Shown: positions 43,740 to 52,882, numbered from the stretch's first letter. The stretch: 64,000 nucleotides of DNA from UBA5239 sp040391785 (GCA_040391785.1 JBEBXH010000021.1:6796-70795), one strand, 5' to 3'. Program-made: numbers and translations. The notes: a model not told the origin generated them from the sequence alone.

Positions 43740-44213
43740 TTATATCAGCAGGCTTTTGTGGATTTTGACGACGATCTTTTTCACCGGTTCGGTGATTTCG
43801 GTGAAGCTCACGCACGGCATGTGGCCCTCTTCCGGGAAAAATACAGCGAAAGCTCCGGGAGCCATCGGCAACGGAATCGCCGTGCTCATGTTCCGCTCAT
43901 AAAGACCGTAATCTTTTTCCTCGTTGAACTTGCCGTCGCGCTTCAGGGTCGAGATCGGATTATAGAAAATCATTTCCCGGCCGCTGAGCACTACCTGAAT
44001 ATCGATATATTCGCGGTGCATTTCCACCTTGGAATCATGCAGGTGCTTGGTTTCGTAGCTGCTGACATTGGCGTACATCATGGAGCCGTCGAGCTCATAA
44101 CGTTTGTCCGGCATGTCAATGCTGAAATTGGAAATAAAATCAAATGCCTTCCGCCAGACATTCTCATGTCCGGCCCCGTAACTCTGCCAGTTTTCAATAA
44201 AATCGTAGATCAT
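43740..44213 (-). CDS. YhcH/YjgK/YiaL family protein (sugar anomerase-like cupin)
   Basis: The 157-residue protein matches the DUF386 family: MIYDFIENWQSY, YELDGSMMYANVSSYETK, KVEMHREYIDIQVVLSGREM and FAVFFPEEGHMPCVS, VKKIVVKIHKSLL. The His and Glu residues of EMHREYIDIQ and the His of EEGHMP form the metal site in known structures. Members act on sialic acid or other sugars (the E. coli NanQ protein speeds sialic-acid anomer exchange). The gene follows the ECF sigma operon by 3 bases and may be its last member. Confidence 0.9.
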   Translation of the reverse strand: MIYDFIENWQSYGAGHENVWRKAFDFISNFSIDMPDKRYELDGSMMYANVSSYETKHLHDSKVEMHREYIDIQVVLSGREMIFYNPISTLKRDGKFNEEKDYGLYERNMSTAIPLPMAPGAFAVFFPEEGHMPCVSFTEITEPVKKIVVKIHKSLLI

Positions 44214-44216
44214 GTG

Positions 44217-44762
44217 TCACCAACGCAACTCCGCGGGTTTGGTTAATTCGTTAATCCGGGCCTGAATAATTTCTTCGGCGTTTTTCTGGCGCATTTCATA
44301 TTTCTCGCGCTCACGCTCCAGACGCTTTTCCAGGAACTCCAGCTGACGCTTGTGTTCTTTGAGGTTCCGTTCGAAATCTTCCGTCGTGATCTTCTTGATC
44401 TCGACGTAAGCTTTGTCCTTTTCTTCCTTGCTGCTGCCGGACTGATAAGTACGGACCAGATCGGCAAGGCGCTTTTCCCGTTCCTTGACCATTTTGTTGT
44501 ACTTTTCCAGCCGCTCATCGAGGAGCTTTTTGGCCTTTTCGGGATCGCGGTCCTGCAGGTCGCGCAACTCCTTGCGCTCCTGGTCGCTGAGCGTGGCGAA
44601 GAAATCGCGCATCTGCATCTGCTGCTGACGGCGGGGCGAATTGGGTCTTTCGCCGGGCTTTTCATTGGACTGCTTGTCAGGGGGCGGCGGGGGCGGAGTC
44701 TCATTGGCCCAGACAACCGGGGCCAACAGGGCCGCAGCCAGAATCATTGACCATTTCTTCAT
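44217..44762 (-). CDS. Exported proline-rich/coiled-coil protein in ECF sigma operon
   Basis: The 181-residue protein has a signal peptide (MKKWSMILAAALLAPVVWA), a proline tract (ETPPPPPPDKQSNEKPGERP) and then a long charged helix from about residue 48 to the end (LSDQERKELRDLQDRDPEKA, KRQLEFLEKRLEREREKYEM). It recalls Spy/CpxP-like periplasmic stress sensors, but LTxxQ motifs are absent, so the link is only by architecture and neighbourhood. It overlaps the upstream membrane-protein gene by ATGA. Confidence 0.7.
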   Translation of the reverse strand: MKKWSMILAAALLAPVVWANETPPPPPPDKQSNEKPGERPNSPRRQQQMQMRDFFATLSDQERKELRDLQDRDPEKAKKLLDERLEKYNKMVKEREKRLADLVRTYQSGSSKEEKDKAYVEIKKITTEDFERNLKEHKRQLEFLEKRLEREREKYEMRQKNAEEIIQARINELTKPAELRW

Positions 44763-45184
44763 AATATCACCTCGTAATAATTGATGCTTTCAATAACCGT
44801 ATCCAGAGTCAGCTCGCCGCCGTAATAATTGGTGGTGGCGGCCTGGGTCTGATACGATGTCTTGTCGATATCGTTGCCCAGCTCCGTCAGCGAAGTTTCG
44901 AAATTCTTCCAGTCCCAGAGCGCGATGGTGCGCGTCGACGTCAGCTCCGGCGATTTATCGGGAGCCCCGAAATAGAACGGCGCCAGGCAGCAGAGGCAAA
45001 CCGCCGCCGCCAAAGCCGTATATTGCACCACGTGCCGGATGAAGAAATTCCGCTTGGCGCGGTGACGCATCATCCCCGCCTGCTTCAAAATGGCTTCATC
45101 CAGTTCCGCCGGCACCTCCGGGTAAACCCGTTCGATTCCGAGCAGATCCTGCCCTTCTTCAATGTTGAATTTTACTTCTTTCAT
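44759..45184 (-). CDS. Single-span membrane protein, probable anti-sigma factor
   Basis: The 141-residue protein has a soluble N-terminal ~45 residues (VPAELDEAILKQAGMMRHRA), one membrane span (VVQYTALAAAVCLCCLAPFYFG, about residues 52-73) and a periplasmic tail. The layout and position directly after an ECF sigma gene suit an anti-sigma factor. No zinc anti-sigma HxxxCxxC motif is present, so the call rests on topology and context. Confidence 0.6.
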   Translation of the reverse strand: MKEVKFNIEEGQDLLGIERVYPEVPAELDEAILKQAGMMRHRAKRNFFIRHVVQYTALAAAVCLCCLAPFYFGAPDKSPELTSTRTIALWDWKNFETSLTELGNDIDKTSYQTQAATTNYYGGELTLDTVIESINYYEVIL

Positions 45185-45197
45185 ATTTCATCCTCCA

Positions 45198-45767
45198 TTA
45201 CCGGACATCGGCCAGTAACTCTCTTAACTTCTTCACCGCGTACTGCATTCGCGCCAGTACCGTATTGATCGAACACTTCTGGATCTGCGCGATCTCCTTG
45301 AAGCCGATCTCCTCCTGACGCAGCATGAATACCTCGCGCTGCTCCGCCGGCAGCTGCCCGAGCGCCGAATTCAGCGCCAGCGCGATCTCGCCCCGCACCA
45401 TATTGCCGGACGGCTGCTCTTTGCCCAGCGGCATCTTCTTCTCATCGAGTTCATCGATTTCCAGATGCTCCCCGCGCCGCTTGCGGCTGCGGAAATAGTC
45501 GATCGCCAGGTTGTGCGCAATCCTGAACAGCCACGCCTGAAAGCGGTCCGAAGGCCGGTACCCCGGCAGCTTCTCCATCACCCGGATCCAGCTTTTCTGG
45601 AAAATATCATCCACGTCGGCTTTGGAGTCCGGCACCATCTTCATCAGATAGCCGTACAGTTGATTCTTGTAACGGTTGTAAAGCAACCCGAAGTCATGGT
45701 CGGCTCCGGCCAGATAACCGTCTATCAATTCCTGATCCGATCGTTCCATTTCTTCGTTCATACTCAT
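45198..45767 (-). CDS. ECF (RpoE-like) RNA polymerase sigma factor
   Basis: The 189-residue protein has sigma region 2 at about residues 25-95 (FGLLYNRYKNQLYGYLMKMV, DVDDIFQKSWIRVMEKLPGY, FQAWLFRIAHNLAIDYFRSR) and region 4 at about 130-185 (ALGQLPAEQREVFMLRQEEI, GFKEIAQIQKCSINTVLARM). It is followed by a putative anti-sigma and an exported coiled-coil protein, indicating envelope-signal control. Its own target promoters were not identified. Confidence 0.93.
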   Translation of the reverse strand: MSMNEEMERSDQELIDGYLAGADHDFGLLYNRYKNQLYGYLMKMVPDSKADVDDIFQKSWIRVMEKLPGYRPSDRFQAWLFRIAHNLAIDYFRSRKRRGEHLEIDELDEKKMPLGKEQPSGNMVRGEIALALNSALGQLPAEQREVFMLRQEEIGFKEIAQIQKCSINTVLARMQYAVKKLRELLADVR

Positions 45768-45813
45768 CGTTTCTACTATAAATAACGTTGATGTTGCAAA
45801 ATTATTGGATGCA

Positions 45814-46215
45814 TTATGAAAAAATTCTTAAAAAATTTGCGATTCCGCAATCCGCCGGCAGAAAATTCACCTTTCCGAGCTCACTCCGGGCCGCCCAGCG
45901 GTACTCCTGATTCTCCTTCGGCTCCGGCTCCGCCGTCGAATCCAGCGCCATGCACCGGATGAAATGCAGCCGGACGATCCGCTCCGGATACTCGTGCTCC
46001 GTAAAATAAATCTGATCGAACACCATCACCTCCATGCCGAGTTCCTCGTGCAGTTCGCGCCTCAAACACTCCGCCCGCGACTCGCCCGGCTCGATCTTGC
46101 CGCCGGGAAATTCCCAGTAACCGGCATACTCCTGCCCCGGCGGCCGCGAGGTGATCAACACCTTGTCGCCGTCGAAAATCACTGCTGCGCAGACATTGAT
46201 GGTCTTTTTCGTCAT
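45814..46215 (-). CDS. mutT: MutT/Nudix hydrolase (8-oxo-dGTP diphosphatase type)
   Basis: The 133-residue protein has a full Nudix box, GGKIEPGESRAECLRRELHE followed by ELGM, matching Gx5Ex7REUxEExGU. The start (INVCAAVIFDGDKVLITSRP) and WEFPGGKIEPGE favour MutT, which clears oxidised dGTP. It overlaps the obg stop by ATGA, so it is translated with obg. Confidence 0.9.
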   Translation of the reverse strand: MTKKTINVCAAVIFDGDKVLITSRPPGQEYAGYWEFPGGKIEPGESRAECLRRELHEELGMEVMVFDQIYFTEHEYPERIVRLHFIRCMALDSTAEPEPKENQEYRWAARSELGKVNFLPADCGIANFLRIFS

Positions 46216-47219
46216 TTCTTTTTGGCGTTCTGCACTTTCTTTTTCAGAAGCGTCATGAATTCTTCGATATTCTCGCCCAATCCGGCAGCCATCTCGATGA
46301 TCGGCAACCGCAGCGTGGGAAATTCCTTTTTGAACTGCGCGAGGTTTTCTTTGCTCCCCGGCGCGTCCATTTTGTTGGCGGCGATAATCAATCCGCGGCG
46401 CGACAGCCCTTTCTGGTAGATGTTCAACTCGTTTTTGAGCGAGGTGAAGTCATCCCACGGCTTGCGCCCGTCGATGCCGCTCATGTCCAGCACGTAAACC
46501 AGCAGCACCGTCCGCTCGATGTGACGGAGAAACTCGTGGCCGAGGCCGACGTTTTCACTGGCGCCGTCGATCAGCCCCGGGATATCGGCCACCGTCAACC
46601 GGGTATAATCAGGGAACTCGACCACACCGACCACCGGATTAAGAGTGGTAAAGGGATACGGGGCTACCTTCGGATGGGCATTGGAAATCACGCCCAATAA
46701 AGTCGATTTGCCGGCGTTCGGATAGCCGACCAGGCCGACGTCCGCGATGATTTTCAGCTCCAGCTCCACCTGCAGTTCTTCGCCGGGCGTTCCCGGATTG
46801 CAGCGCCGCGGCGCCCGGTTGGTACTGGTGGCGAAATGCCGGTTGCCCCAGCCGCCGCTGCCGCCGTGGGCCACGGTGAAGCGCATGCCGGGCTCATTCA
46901 GGTCCGCGATGAATTCCCCGGTTTCGACGTTGGTCACGACCGTGCCGACCGGAATTTTGATGATCACATCCTGACCGGTACGCCCGATCAGGTCCTTGCC
47001 CTTGCCGTTATCGCCGCGGCCGGCTTCATAATGACGCACAAAGGACAAATCGACCAGGCTCTGTTCGTTGACCGAAGTCTCCAATATGACGTTGCCGCCG
47101 TTGCCGCCGTCGCCGCCGTCCGGCCCGCCCTTGGGAATGAATTTCTCGCGCCGGAAGCTGCTGCAGCCGTTGCCGCCGTCGCCGCCTTTTACTTTGATTT
47201 TGACCTTGTCAACAAACAT
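46212..47219 (-). CDS. obg: GTPase Obg/CgtA
   Basis: Obg is an essential GTPase for 50S ribosome maturation and stress signalling. The 335-residue protein has the glycine-rich Obg fold at residues 1-158 (KVKGGDGGNGCSSFRREKF, GPDGGDGGNGGNVILE), then the G domain: G1 VGYPNAGKSTLLG, switch I PFTTLNPVVG, G3 DIPGLIDGAS, G4 ANKMD and G5 near MAAGLGEN. ATG 47219 is used because GAGGTGG precedes it. It lies downstream of rpmA, the usual neighbour, but a terminator-like hairpin separates them. Confidence 0.96.
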   Translation of the reverse strand: MFVDKVKIKVKGGDGGNGCSSFRREKFIPKGGPDGGDGGNGGNVILETSVNEQSLVDLSFVRHYEAGRGDNGKGKDLIGRTGQDVIIKIPVGTVVTNVETGEFIADLNEPGMRFTVAHGGSGGWGNRHFATSTNRAPRRCNPGTPGEELQVELELKIIADVGLVGYPNAGKSTLLGVISNAHPKVAPYPFTTLNPVVGVVEFPDYTRLTVADIPGLIDGASENVGLGHEFLRHIERTVLLVYVLDMSGIDGRKPWDDFTSLKNELNIYQKGLSRRGLIIAANKMDAPGSKENLAQFKKEFPTLRLPIIEMAAGLGENIEEFMTLLKKKVQNAKKK

Positions 47220-47237
47220 TTTTTCCACCTCATTTAC

Positions 47238-47266
47238 GAAAAAAAAGCCCGGCATTTACCGGGCTT
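47238..47266 (-). terminator. Terminator or attenuator between rpmA and obg
   Basis: On the minus strand, AAGCCCGG and CCGGGCTT form an 8-bp stem (47266-47259 and 47252-47245) with a 6-base loop, followed by a run of T residues. It would cut transcription after rpmA, leaving obg to read-through or a nearby promoter. Confidence 0.8.
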
Positions 47267-47289
47267 CATCAACTTACAGATTTGTTTTC

Positions 47290-47541
47290 TTACAGCGCTG
47301 CAGGAACGATGTTCACTTTGCTCTTGCTGTTGGAAAATTCCACTGTGCCTTCGCAGAGAGCGAAAAGGGTGAAATCCCTGCCGCAGCCCACGTTTTTGCC
47401 AGGATGGAATCTGGTGCCGCGCTGACGCACGATGATGCTGCCCGCGGTTACATACTCGCCGCCGTGAGCTTTGATGCCGAGCATTTTCGGCTTGCTGTCG
47501 CGACCGTTTCTTGAGCTAGACTGCCCTTTTTTATGTGCCAT
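47290..47541 (-). CDS. rpmA: 50S ribosomal protein L27
   Basis: The 83-residue protein begins MAHKKGQSSSRNGRDSKPK and contains GGEYVTAGSIIVRQRGTRFH and PGKNVGCGRDFTLFAL, an unmistakable L27 whose N-terminal tail reaches the peptidyl-transferase centre. Its usual upstream partner rplU is not here; instead 121 AT-rich bases separate it from the GH20-like gene, which should hold the rpmA promoter. Confidence 0.97.
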   Translation of the reverse strand: MAHKKGQSSSRNGRDSKPKMLGIKAHGGEYVTAGSIIVRQRGTRFHPGKNVGCGRDFTLFALCEGTVEFSNSKSKVNIVPAAL

Positions 47542-47662
47542 GATATACCTCGCTATATTGTTAATTTATCACAATTGAAAATTTAATATACAGTGACTTT
47601 GCCAAATTTCCAATCAAAAATCAAAAAAAATCGCAGAATTTATGCAGGGAGTTTCAGACCGC

Positions 47663-50600
47663 TCAACGTTTAATTGCAGCAAAGCTGTCCGGCTGCAAGA
47701 ACCAGAAAGCCGCCTTCGGCAGGTCGATCCAGCTGGCAAGCTCGATTCCCGGCTGGTTCCGGGTAAAATTCATCGCCCAACTTTCGGGTTTGCCCCGCAA
47801 TTCGCTCGCCGGAATCAAGATGGTACCGGACCATTGGCCGGCGGCAATTTTGACTTCGGCCTGAATCTGCGGCAAAGGATCGGGACAGCTGTGGGGAACA
47901 ACCGCCGTCTTACCTTCACAGTTCACCACGAACTGCAGGAAACGGTCTTTATCTGTGGAATCTTTCAGAAAAAATTCCACGCAGTCATCTTCATACAATG
48001 CCCCTCCCCGGGCAATCAACTTGCGTCCGGGCTCGAACATGCATTTGAAATCGATTCGCAATTTATCATCCGCCAGAGAAACCACAGCCTCGGTTGCCCA
48101 CCCGGCCAACTCGCCGTGGCTGTTGATGAAACTGTCCATTACGGTTTTGAATTCGCTGCGTGTTATCTTCTTTTTGGCCGCAAAAAAAGAAACTTCAGCC
48201 TTGATCTTCTCTTTGGGCTCGTTGCTGATGATCCGTACCCGGTCAGCCGCTACCGGCGTCCAGTGGGCAATCCCCTTGCCGGAATCACCGATAATCATTT
48301 CCGCCTGAAACTTCCATTCCGAACCACTGTGCGAAGTAAAAACCTTATACATCCCCGGCTCAACTTTGGTCAATTCGATTCCGCCGATGGTATACGCGCC
48401 GTTAAGCTCAATCACCCGGATTCCGGGATCATCAATAACCTTGCGAAATGTCCGCAGCGGATAAAAATCGGTCTGTCCATTTCCCGGTACCGGCGGTTTG
48501 ATTTCCACACCGAAAAGATCATCTGAGACCGGTACCTTATCCTGAGCGAATTGATTCCAACTCTCTTTTTCAAGGGGTGCAGCCAATTTCAGAGCGGTAA
48601 AAAGTTCATTCATTTTCGTCGCGTCATACCGTACCGTCAGGTCACGATAGATCAGCATGGCGCGGTACCATTCCACAAGGTGCCGCATCTGTGAAGCCGT
48701 CTGCTCCGGAAATACCCCGTCGGTATTGTCAAATCCCTGCAGGCGCGAGCGGGTAATCGAACTTATCAACTGTTCAGCCGCGGCCCGGATCTGCTCCAGG
48801 TCGTTGTCGCCGCGGTTGACCTTTTTCGCCAGGTCGCCGCGCTGTTGCCCGTATTCCAGAGCGGCGCGCCAGCCAGTCAAACGGCTGAAGGCATAATCGG
48901 CTGTGTATGTCGCTTTCAGCCGGGCATCGTCGGGCTTGTCGGCGGACCACATCAGCTCAGCGGCAGTCGGAAACGTCCCCCAGATCTTAAGCGACTCCCC
49001 CCAATGCGAGAACATGAACCCGAGATTGTTCGGATCATTCCGATATGGACGCAACGCATTGCGCCACAGGATGTTATTTTCATGGAAATATCCACTGGCC
49101 GTACCGATAACCGGACGTTTTTTTTCGGCCAAAAACCACTTCAGGCGATCTTCAATTCGTGTCATAGCCTCCGCGTTTCCCTGATACACCCACGGACAGA
49201 TGATGACATCGCGCGGCAGGGTTTCGAGCAGCGCTCCGCCATCCCGGCTTTCCCGCCGCAGCAGATCGTCCCAAATCAAAACGGTGATTTCCGGGTCCTG
49301 CGATTTGATCTTGTCATACCAGAACTTCAGGTCGGCGGTCATCAATTCAAGATTAGTTTTTCCTGACTGATGGCAACGCCGGCAGCGTTCGCGGTAAATG
49401 ACCTCGTCGTGTCCGATATGGATGTATTTCGGCTGGTAAATTTTGATGGAATTACTCAGGGTCCAATCCAGTATCTTGTAGACAAGCGGTTCCGCCGGGC
49501 AATACGGGGTCTGGTGCGGGCTGTAATTCATATAATTATAATCGGCCTTGACCTCGATTCCCGGCTTCAACCGTCCTCCGGCCAGACGTTTCAACTGCCA
49601 CGGCTTATTGTCGTCCTTGAATGGCCGTACCGTCACCCCGGCGATGATTTCATAGTCCTTGCCTTCGGTGTATTCAATCTTGCCGTCCGGACTGGTCACG
49701 ATCACCGGCATGGAAGGCGTCCGGATAAGATTCCGTTTGGCGAATTCAGTAACCTCGCCGGTTAACACCATTTTCTCATCCGGCACCCAGATGCCCTCGG
49801 CACAATTTGGATTCTGGTCGATCACCCCGTAGGACCAGCCGCCGCCTTGAATCAACGGAATCACCTCGATATTGTATTGCCTGGCTACGCGGATAAATTC
49901 CTCAGCCTTGGCGCGGTTGGCCGCGTTCGGATTAAACCACCAGTTGCCGGATGCGTTCCAGGCGGATTCCATAATGCACATATTCACCTTCATCCGGGCC
50001 AACTTCGGGATGATCCATTGCGGATCATATGCCGGAGAATACACCATGCGCCATTTCTGATCGGCCCAATCGCGGATCGATACTGCAGGCAAACTCTTTT
50101 CGCTCCGCAACAACTGCCGAAGCGTCTGAATCCCATAAAACAATCCGGCAGCGGAACCAGACACCAGCACAGCGCCCTCTCCTGAAACCTTCAGCGCATA
50201 AGCATCATATCCCTTCGCCGGAATTTCCGGATGCGCCGTTTTTTCGACTTTCGCCAGTATCAAAGCCGTTCCGTCCAGTGTATAAGAAACCTCTGGTTCA
50301 AACCCATAAAACGCCTTGAAATCCAGCAGAAATGAAGCGATTCCGGTTTTGATGATTTCCGGGCAGTCGGCGGGTGCAAACAATTTCAGACTCGAATCAA
50401 TCGTCAACGGCGCTGTTTCAAGCAAAGTCACTTCCTGCGGTTCAGGAATAATTCCGGTGGTTCCTGTGATGTCCTTTTTCGCCGGACGCTTCTCCAACAG
50501 CGGTTTCAGCGTTTTCCAGATTTCCCCGGCAATGGCGGCCATTCCGGCGTCACCGGGATGCCAATTAACGGCCCAGGCGGTGAATTTTTTCTCGACGGCC

Positions 50601-51118
50601 GCGCTCATTTCCGAGTCTTTGCCAATTGCCTTGATACTCACCCACGGCACATTATTATCCCCGGCTGCTTCCTGCATCAGCGCGGTTGGACCGGAACGCC
50701 AGTCGCTCACGGCAATGAGTACCGCATCCGGATATTTTCCTTTCAACGATTTCAGCATGCCGCCGTAACGCTTTTTGAAGTCATCCGGCGTCAGCTTTCC
50801 CTTGTAATTGTCACCAACCTGCAGGATGACGATATCGACCTCATCCGGCATCGAAACCGGCAGGCCCGCCATATTGGCTTCCATATTCATCCGGCTGATT
50901 TCCAGTTTTGCTTCGCGGCCGATCAACCCGGAAACATTGCGCCGGAGAATATGGGCATAGTCTTTTTCCGGTTCCGTCGCCGCCATGCCGTGATTGAAAT
51001 TCCAGCCGATGTCCGGCCTCGGCTCATGCCGCGCCAGACTGTTGCCGATGATATAAATCGTCTCGCCGTTTCCAGCCAAACATGCGAGTGCCATCAAGAA
51101 AAATAACAAATATCTCAT
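47663..51118 (-). CDS. Exported SGNH-hydrolase/GH20-type hexosaminidase/CBM9-like fusion, cassette 3
   Basis: The 1151-residue protein has a signal peptide (MRYLLFFLMALACLAGNG). An SGNH-hydrolase-like domain lies at ~20-210 (IIGNSLARHEP with Ser27; ILQVGDNYK; WHPGDAG with His187, lacking Asp at -3). The GH20 N-terminal domain is at ~222-345 (IIPEPQEVTLLETAPLTIDS, GLFYGIQTLRQLL). A GH20-type barrel contains KYIHIGHDEVIYRE, whose D571-E572 match the catalytic Asp-Glu of beta-N-acetylhexosaminidases. A CBM9-like sandwich fills the last ~170 residues (EDDCVEFFLKDSTDKDRFLQ). Removal of acyl groups followed by terminal GlcNAc is a reasonable guess. ATG 51118 is used; the longer frame reads into the pseudopilin gene. 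Confidence 0.78.
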   Translation of the reverse strand: MRYLLFFLMALACLAGNGETIYIIGNSLARHEPRPDIGWNFNHGMAATEPEKDYAHILRRNVSGLIGREAKLEISRMNMEANMAGLPVSMPDEVDIVILQVGDNYKGKLTPDDFKKRYGGMLKSLKGKYPDAVLIAVSDWRSGPTALMQEAAGDNNVPWVSIKAIGKDSEMSAAVEKKFTAWAVNWHPGDAGMAAIAGEIWKTLKPLLEKRPAKKDITGTTGIIPEPQEVTLLETAPLTIDSSLKLFAPADCPEIIKTGIASFLLDFKAFYGFEPEVSYTLDGTALILAKVEKTAHPEIPAKGYDAYALKVSGEGAVLVSGSAAGLFYGIQTLRQLLRSEKSLPAVSIRDWADQKWRMVYSPAYDPQWIIPKLARMKVNMCIMESAWNASGNWWFNPNAANRAKAEEFIRVARQYNIEVIPLIQGGGWSYGVIDQNPNCAEGIWVPDEKMVLTGEVTEFAKRNLIRTPSMPVIVTSPDGKIEYTEGKDYEIIAGVTVRPFKDDNKPWQLKRLAGGRLKPGIEVKADYNYMNYSPHQTPYCPAEPLVYKILDWTLSNSIKIYQPKYIHIGHDEVIYRERCRRCHQSGKTNLELMTADLKFWYDKIKSQDPEITVLIWDDLLRRESRDGGALLETLPRDVIICPWVYQGNAEAMTRIEDRLKWFLAEKKRPVIGTASGYFHENNILWRNALRPYRNDPNNLGFMFSHWGESLKIWGTFPTAAELMWSADKPDDARLKATYTADYAFSRLTGWRAALEYGQQRGDLAKKVNRGDNDLEQIRAAAEQLISSITRSRLQGFDNTDGVFPEQTASQMRHLVEWYRAMLIYRDLTVRYDATKMNELFTALKLAAPLEKESWNQFAQDKVPVSDDLFGVEIKPPVPGNGQTDFYPLRTFRKVIDDPGIRVIELNGAYTIGGIELTKVEPGMYKVFTSHSGSEWKFQAEMIIGDSGKGIAHWTPVAADRVRIISNEPKEKIKAEVSFFAAKKKITRSEFKTVMDSFINSHGELAGWATEAVVSLADDKLRIDFKCMFEPGRKLIARGGALYEDDCVEFFLKDSTDKDRFLQFVVNCEGKTAVVPHSCPDPLPQIQAEVKIAAGQWSGTILIPASELRGKPESWAMNFTRNQPGIELASWIDLPKAAFWFLQPDSFAAIKR

Positions 51119-51134
51119 TAAAATCACGCCTTGA

Positions 51135-51839
51135 TCAAGGTTTAATATAGGTGGTTCCGTTACGGAGGTCGACCGAGTCTTTCTCGCTGGATGCATGGCC
51201 ATCGGCCCAGGCGACATTGGCAACGCCATGATATTTGGTGGTCAATGTCATGCAATAATACACTTGGGTGGGCGTATTGACAAAAGCACTATCGAAAGCG
51301 TTATCAAAAATCACGCTCATCACCCGGTTCGCGATGTTCGTTTCCGCGAAAATGAGTTTGCTCGACGGAGATTTCAATTTCGACAGCGAAGTGCCTTCAA
51401 CAACCCCAACCTCCGGATTGGAACTGCTGAAAGACACCGTTCCTGCGATCCGAAAATTTTCGGCATAATTCAGGCCGGCCTGCATATTCGTAGACGGAAA
51501 ACCAGTATTCGGACAATGATAAATTGTTTCATAAAGATACTTCTTATCACCCGGTCCTGCGGGATCCTGATTTATTCCCAGGTAGGGAAGCAAGTGATAG
51601 TTCCAGATATTTCCCTTGCTCTCATTCCCTGCTTGCGCCGGAGGCAGCCGGTCCCCGAAATCGCCCGAATATGACATTCCCGCTAATCCAATTTGTTTCA
51701 AATTACCGAGACACTTGGTCCGTTGCGCAGTCGTTCTCGCTTTGTTCAAGGCCGGTAACAGCATTGCCGCGAGTATCGCAATGATCGCTATAACCACCAA
51801 CAACTCTATCAGTGTGAATATTTTTTCTCTGAAATCCAT
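51135..51839 (-). CDS. Type IV pilin-like H-X9-DG-type protein, cassette 3
   Basis: The 234-residue protein has leader MDFREKI, then FTLIELLVVIAIIAILAAML and LPALNKARTTAQRTKCLGNL. Residue -1 is Ile, not Gly. The C-terminal motif is KYHGVANVAWADGHASS, one residue shorter than H-X9-DG (H-X8-DG). It lies 18 bases after the LacI stop and 16 bases before the GH20-type gene. Confidence 0.86.
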   Translation of the reverse strand: MDFREKIFTLIELLVVIAIIAILAAMLLPALNKARTTAQRTKCLGNLKQIGLAGMSYSGDFGDRLPPAQAGNESKGNIWNYHLLPYLGINQDPAGPGDKKYLYETIYHCPNTGFPSTNMQAGLNYAENFRIAGTVSFSSSNPEVGVVEGTSLSKLKSPSSKLIFAETNIANRVMSVIFDNAFDSAFVNTPTQVYYCMTLTTKYHGVANVAWADGHASSEKDSVDLRNGTTYIKP

Positions 51840-51857
51840 AATAGCCCATCCTTTATT

Positions 51858-52862
51858 TTATGTTGTTATCAGTTCAACAGAACACAGGTCCTGTACTTTT
51901 TCCTGCTCACCATCCACCAGCTTCAGGATTTTTTCGAGGCTTTTCCGTCCTAATTCATAGTCATTCACCCGGACATGAGGATAAATGCTCTTTTCAAGGC
52001 TCTCCACGCTGCAATCACAGACCACAATCTCGATCTTGCGCTTGATGCCGGAAGCTTTCAATTGAGCGTCAAAGGCTTCAGCCAGCTGCACGTTGACGGC
52101 CATTACCGCGGTGATCTCCGGCTGCAGTTCCAGAAATTCCCGCATCATGATCTTATCACAGGCACTGTAACTGCCGTAGATTCTTTCTATTGTCACTCCT
52201 GAATATTTTGCAATCACTGAACCAATGCCGTTTTCCAGGTCGCGGATCACGCCGTGGTTGCGGAAACCGCCGACCAGGCCGATATGGCGATGCCCTTTTC
52301 CGCACAGATACTGCGCGGCCAGTTCTCCGGCCTGCACGTAGTCGTGGAACCAGAAATTACATTTGTCCCGGGCAAAGGACGGCGAGGTCAGGAACATGAC
52401 CGGATAATGCTCGTTGATCGCTTCTTCCCAGAATGTTTCGCCCTCGCAAGCGCCCCACACCAGCATGGCGTCAATCGAACGTTCGCGGAACAGCGATAAA
52501 TAATCCTTGTCCTCCACGAATTTCTGGTCGTTGAATACCATCAGCAAACGATAGCCGGTCTCCGCCAGCGCCGTTTGCAGCCCGGAGAAATATTCGATCA
52601 GATGATTGTCGCGAAAAATCGACCGCCCGAGGTTTTCCACCGTCGGCAGGACCAGCGCCACCACGTCGCTGCGGCGGCTGAAGAGCCGTTTGGCATGAAT
52701 ATTCGGCACATAGTTAAGCTCGCGGGCGCCGCTCAGGATCGCCTCGCGGGTTTTATCCGACACGTGCAGCTTGCCCATCCGGTTATTCAAAACCCGCGAC
52801 ACGGTGCCAGGCGAAACGCCCACATGATTTGCCACATCGCGGATACTGCAACTCTGTTTCAT
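51858..52862 (-). CDS. LacI-family transcriptional regulator, cassette 3
   Basis: The 334-residue protein starts MKQSCSIRDVANHVGVSPGT, with the recognition helix (TVSRVLNNRMGKLHVSDKTR) and hinge (NYVPNIHAKRLFSRRSDVVA), and has a periplasmic-binding-like sensor domain. The longer frame to 52910 is rejected because it runs through the operator at 52883; ATG 52862 begins at the usual LacI start. Promoter and paired operators are directly upstream. Confidence 0.93.
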   Translation of the reverse strand: MKQSCSIRDVANHVGVSPGTVSRVLNNRMGKLHVSDKTREAILSGARELNYVPNIHAKRLFSRRSDVVALVLPTVENLGRSIFRDNHLIEYFSGLQTALAETGYRLLMVFNDQKFVEDKDYLSLFRERSIDAMLVWGACEGETFWEEAINEHYPVMFLTSPSFARDKCNFWFHDYVQAGELAAQYLCGKGHRHIGLVGGFRNHGVIRDLENGIGSVIAKYSGVTIERIYGSYSACDKIMMREFLELQPEITAVMAVNVQLAEAFDAQLKASGIKRKIEIVVCDCSVESLEKSIYPHVRVNDYELGRKSLEKILKLVDGEQEKVQDLCSVELITT

Positions 52863-52882
52863 AATTTTTACCTTTCGACTCC

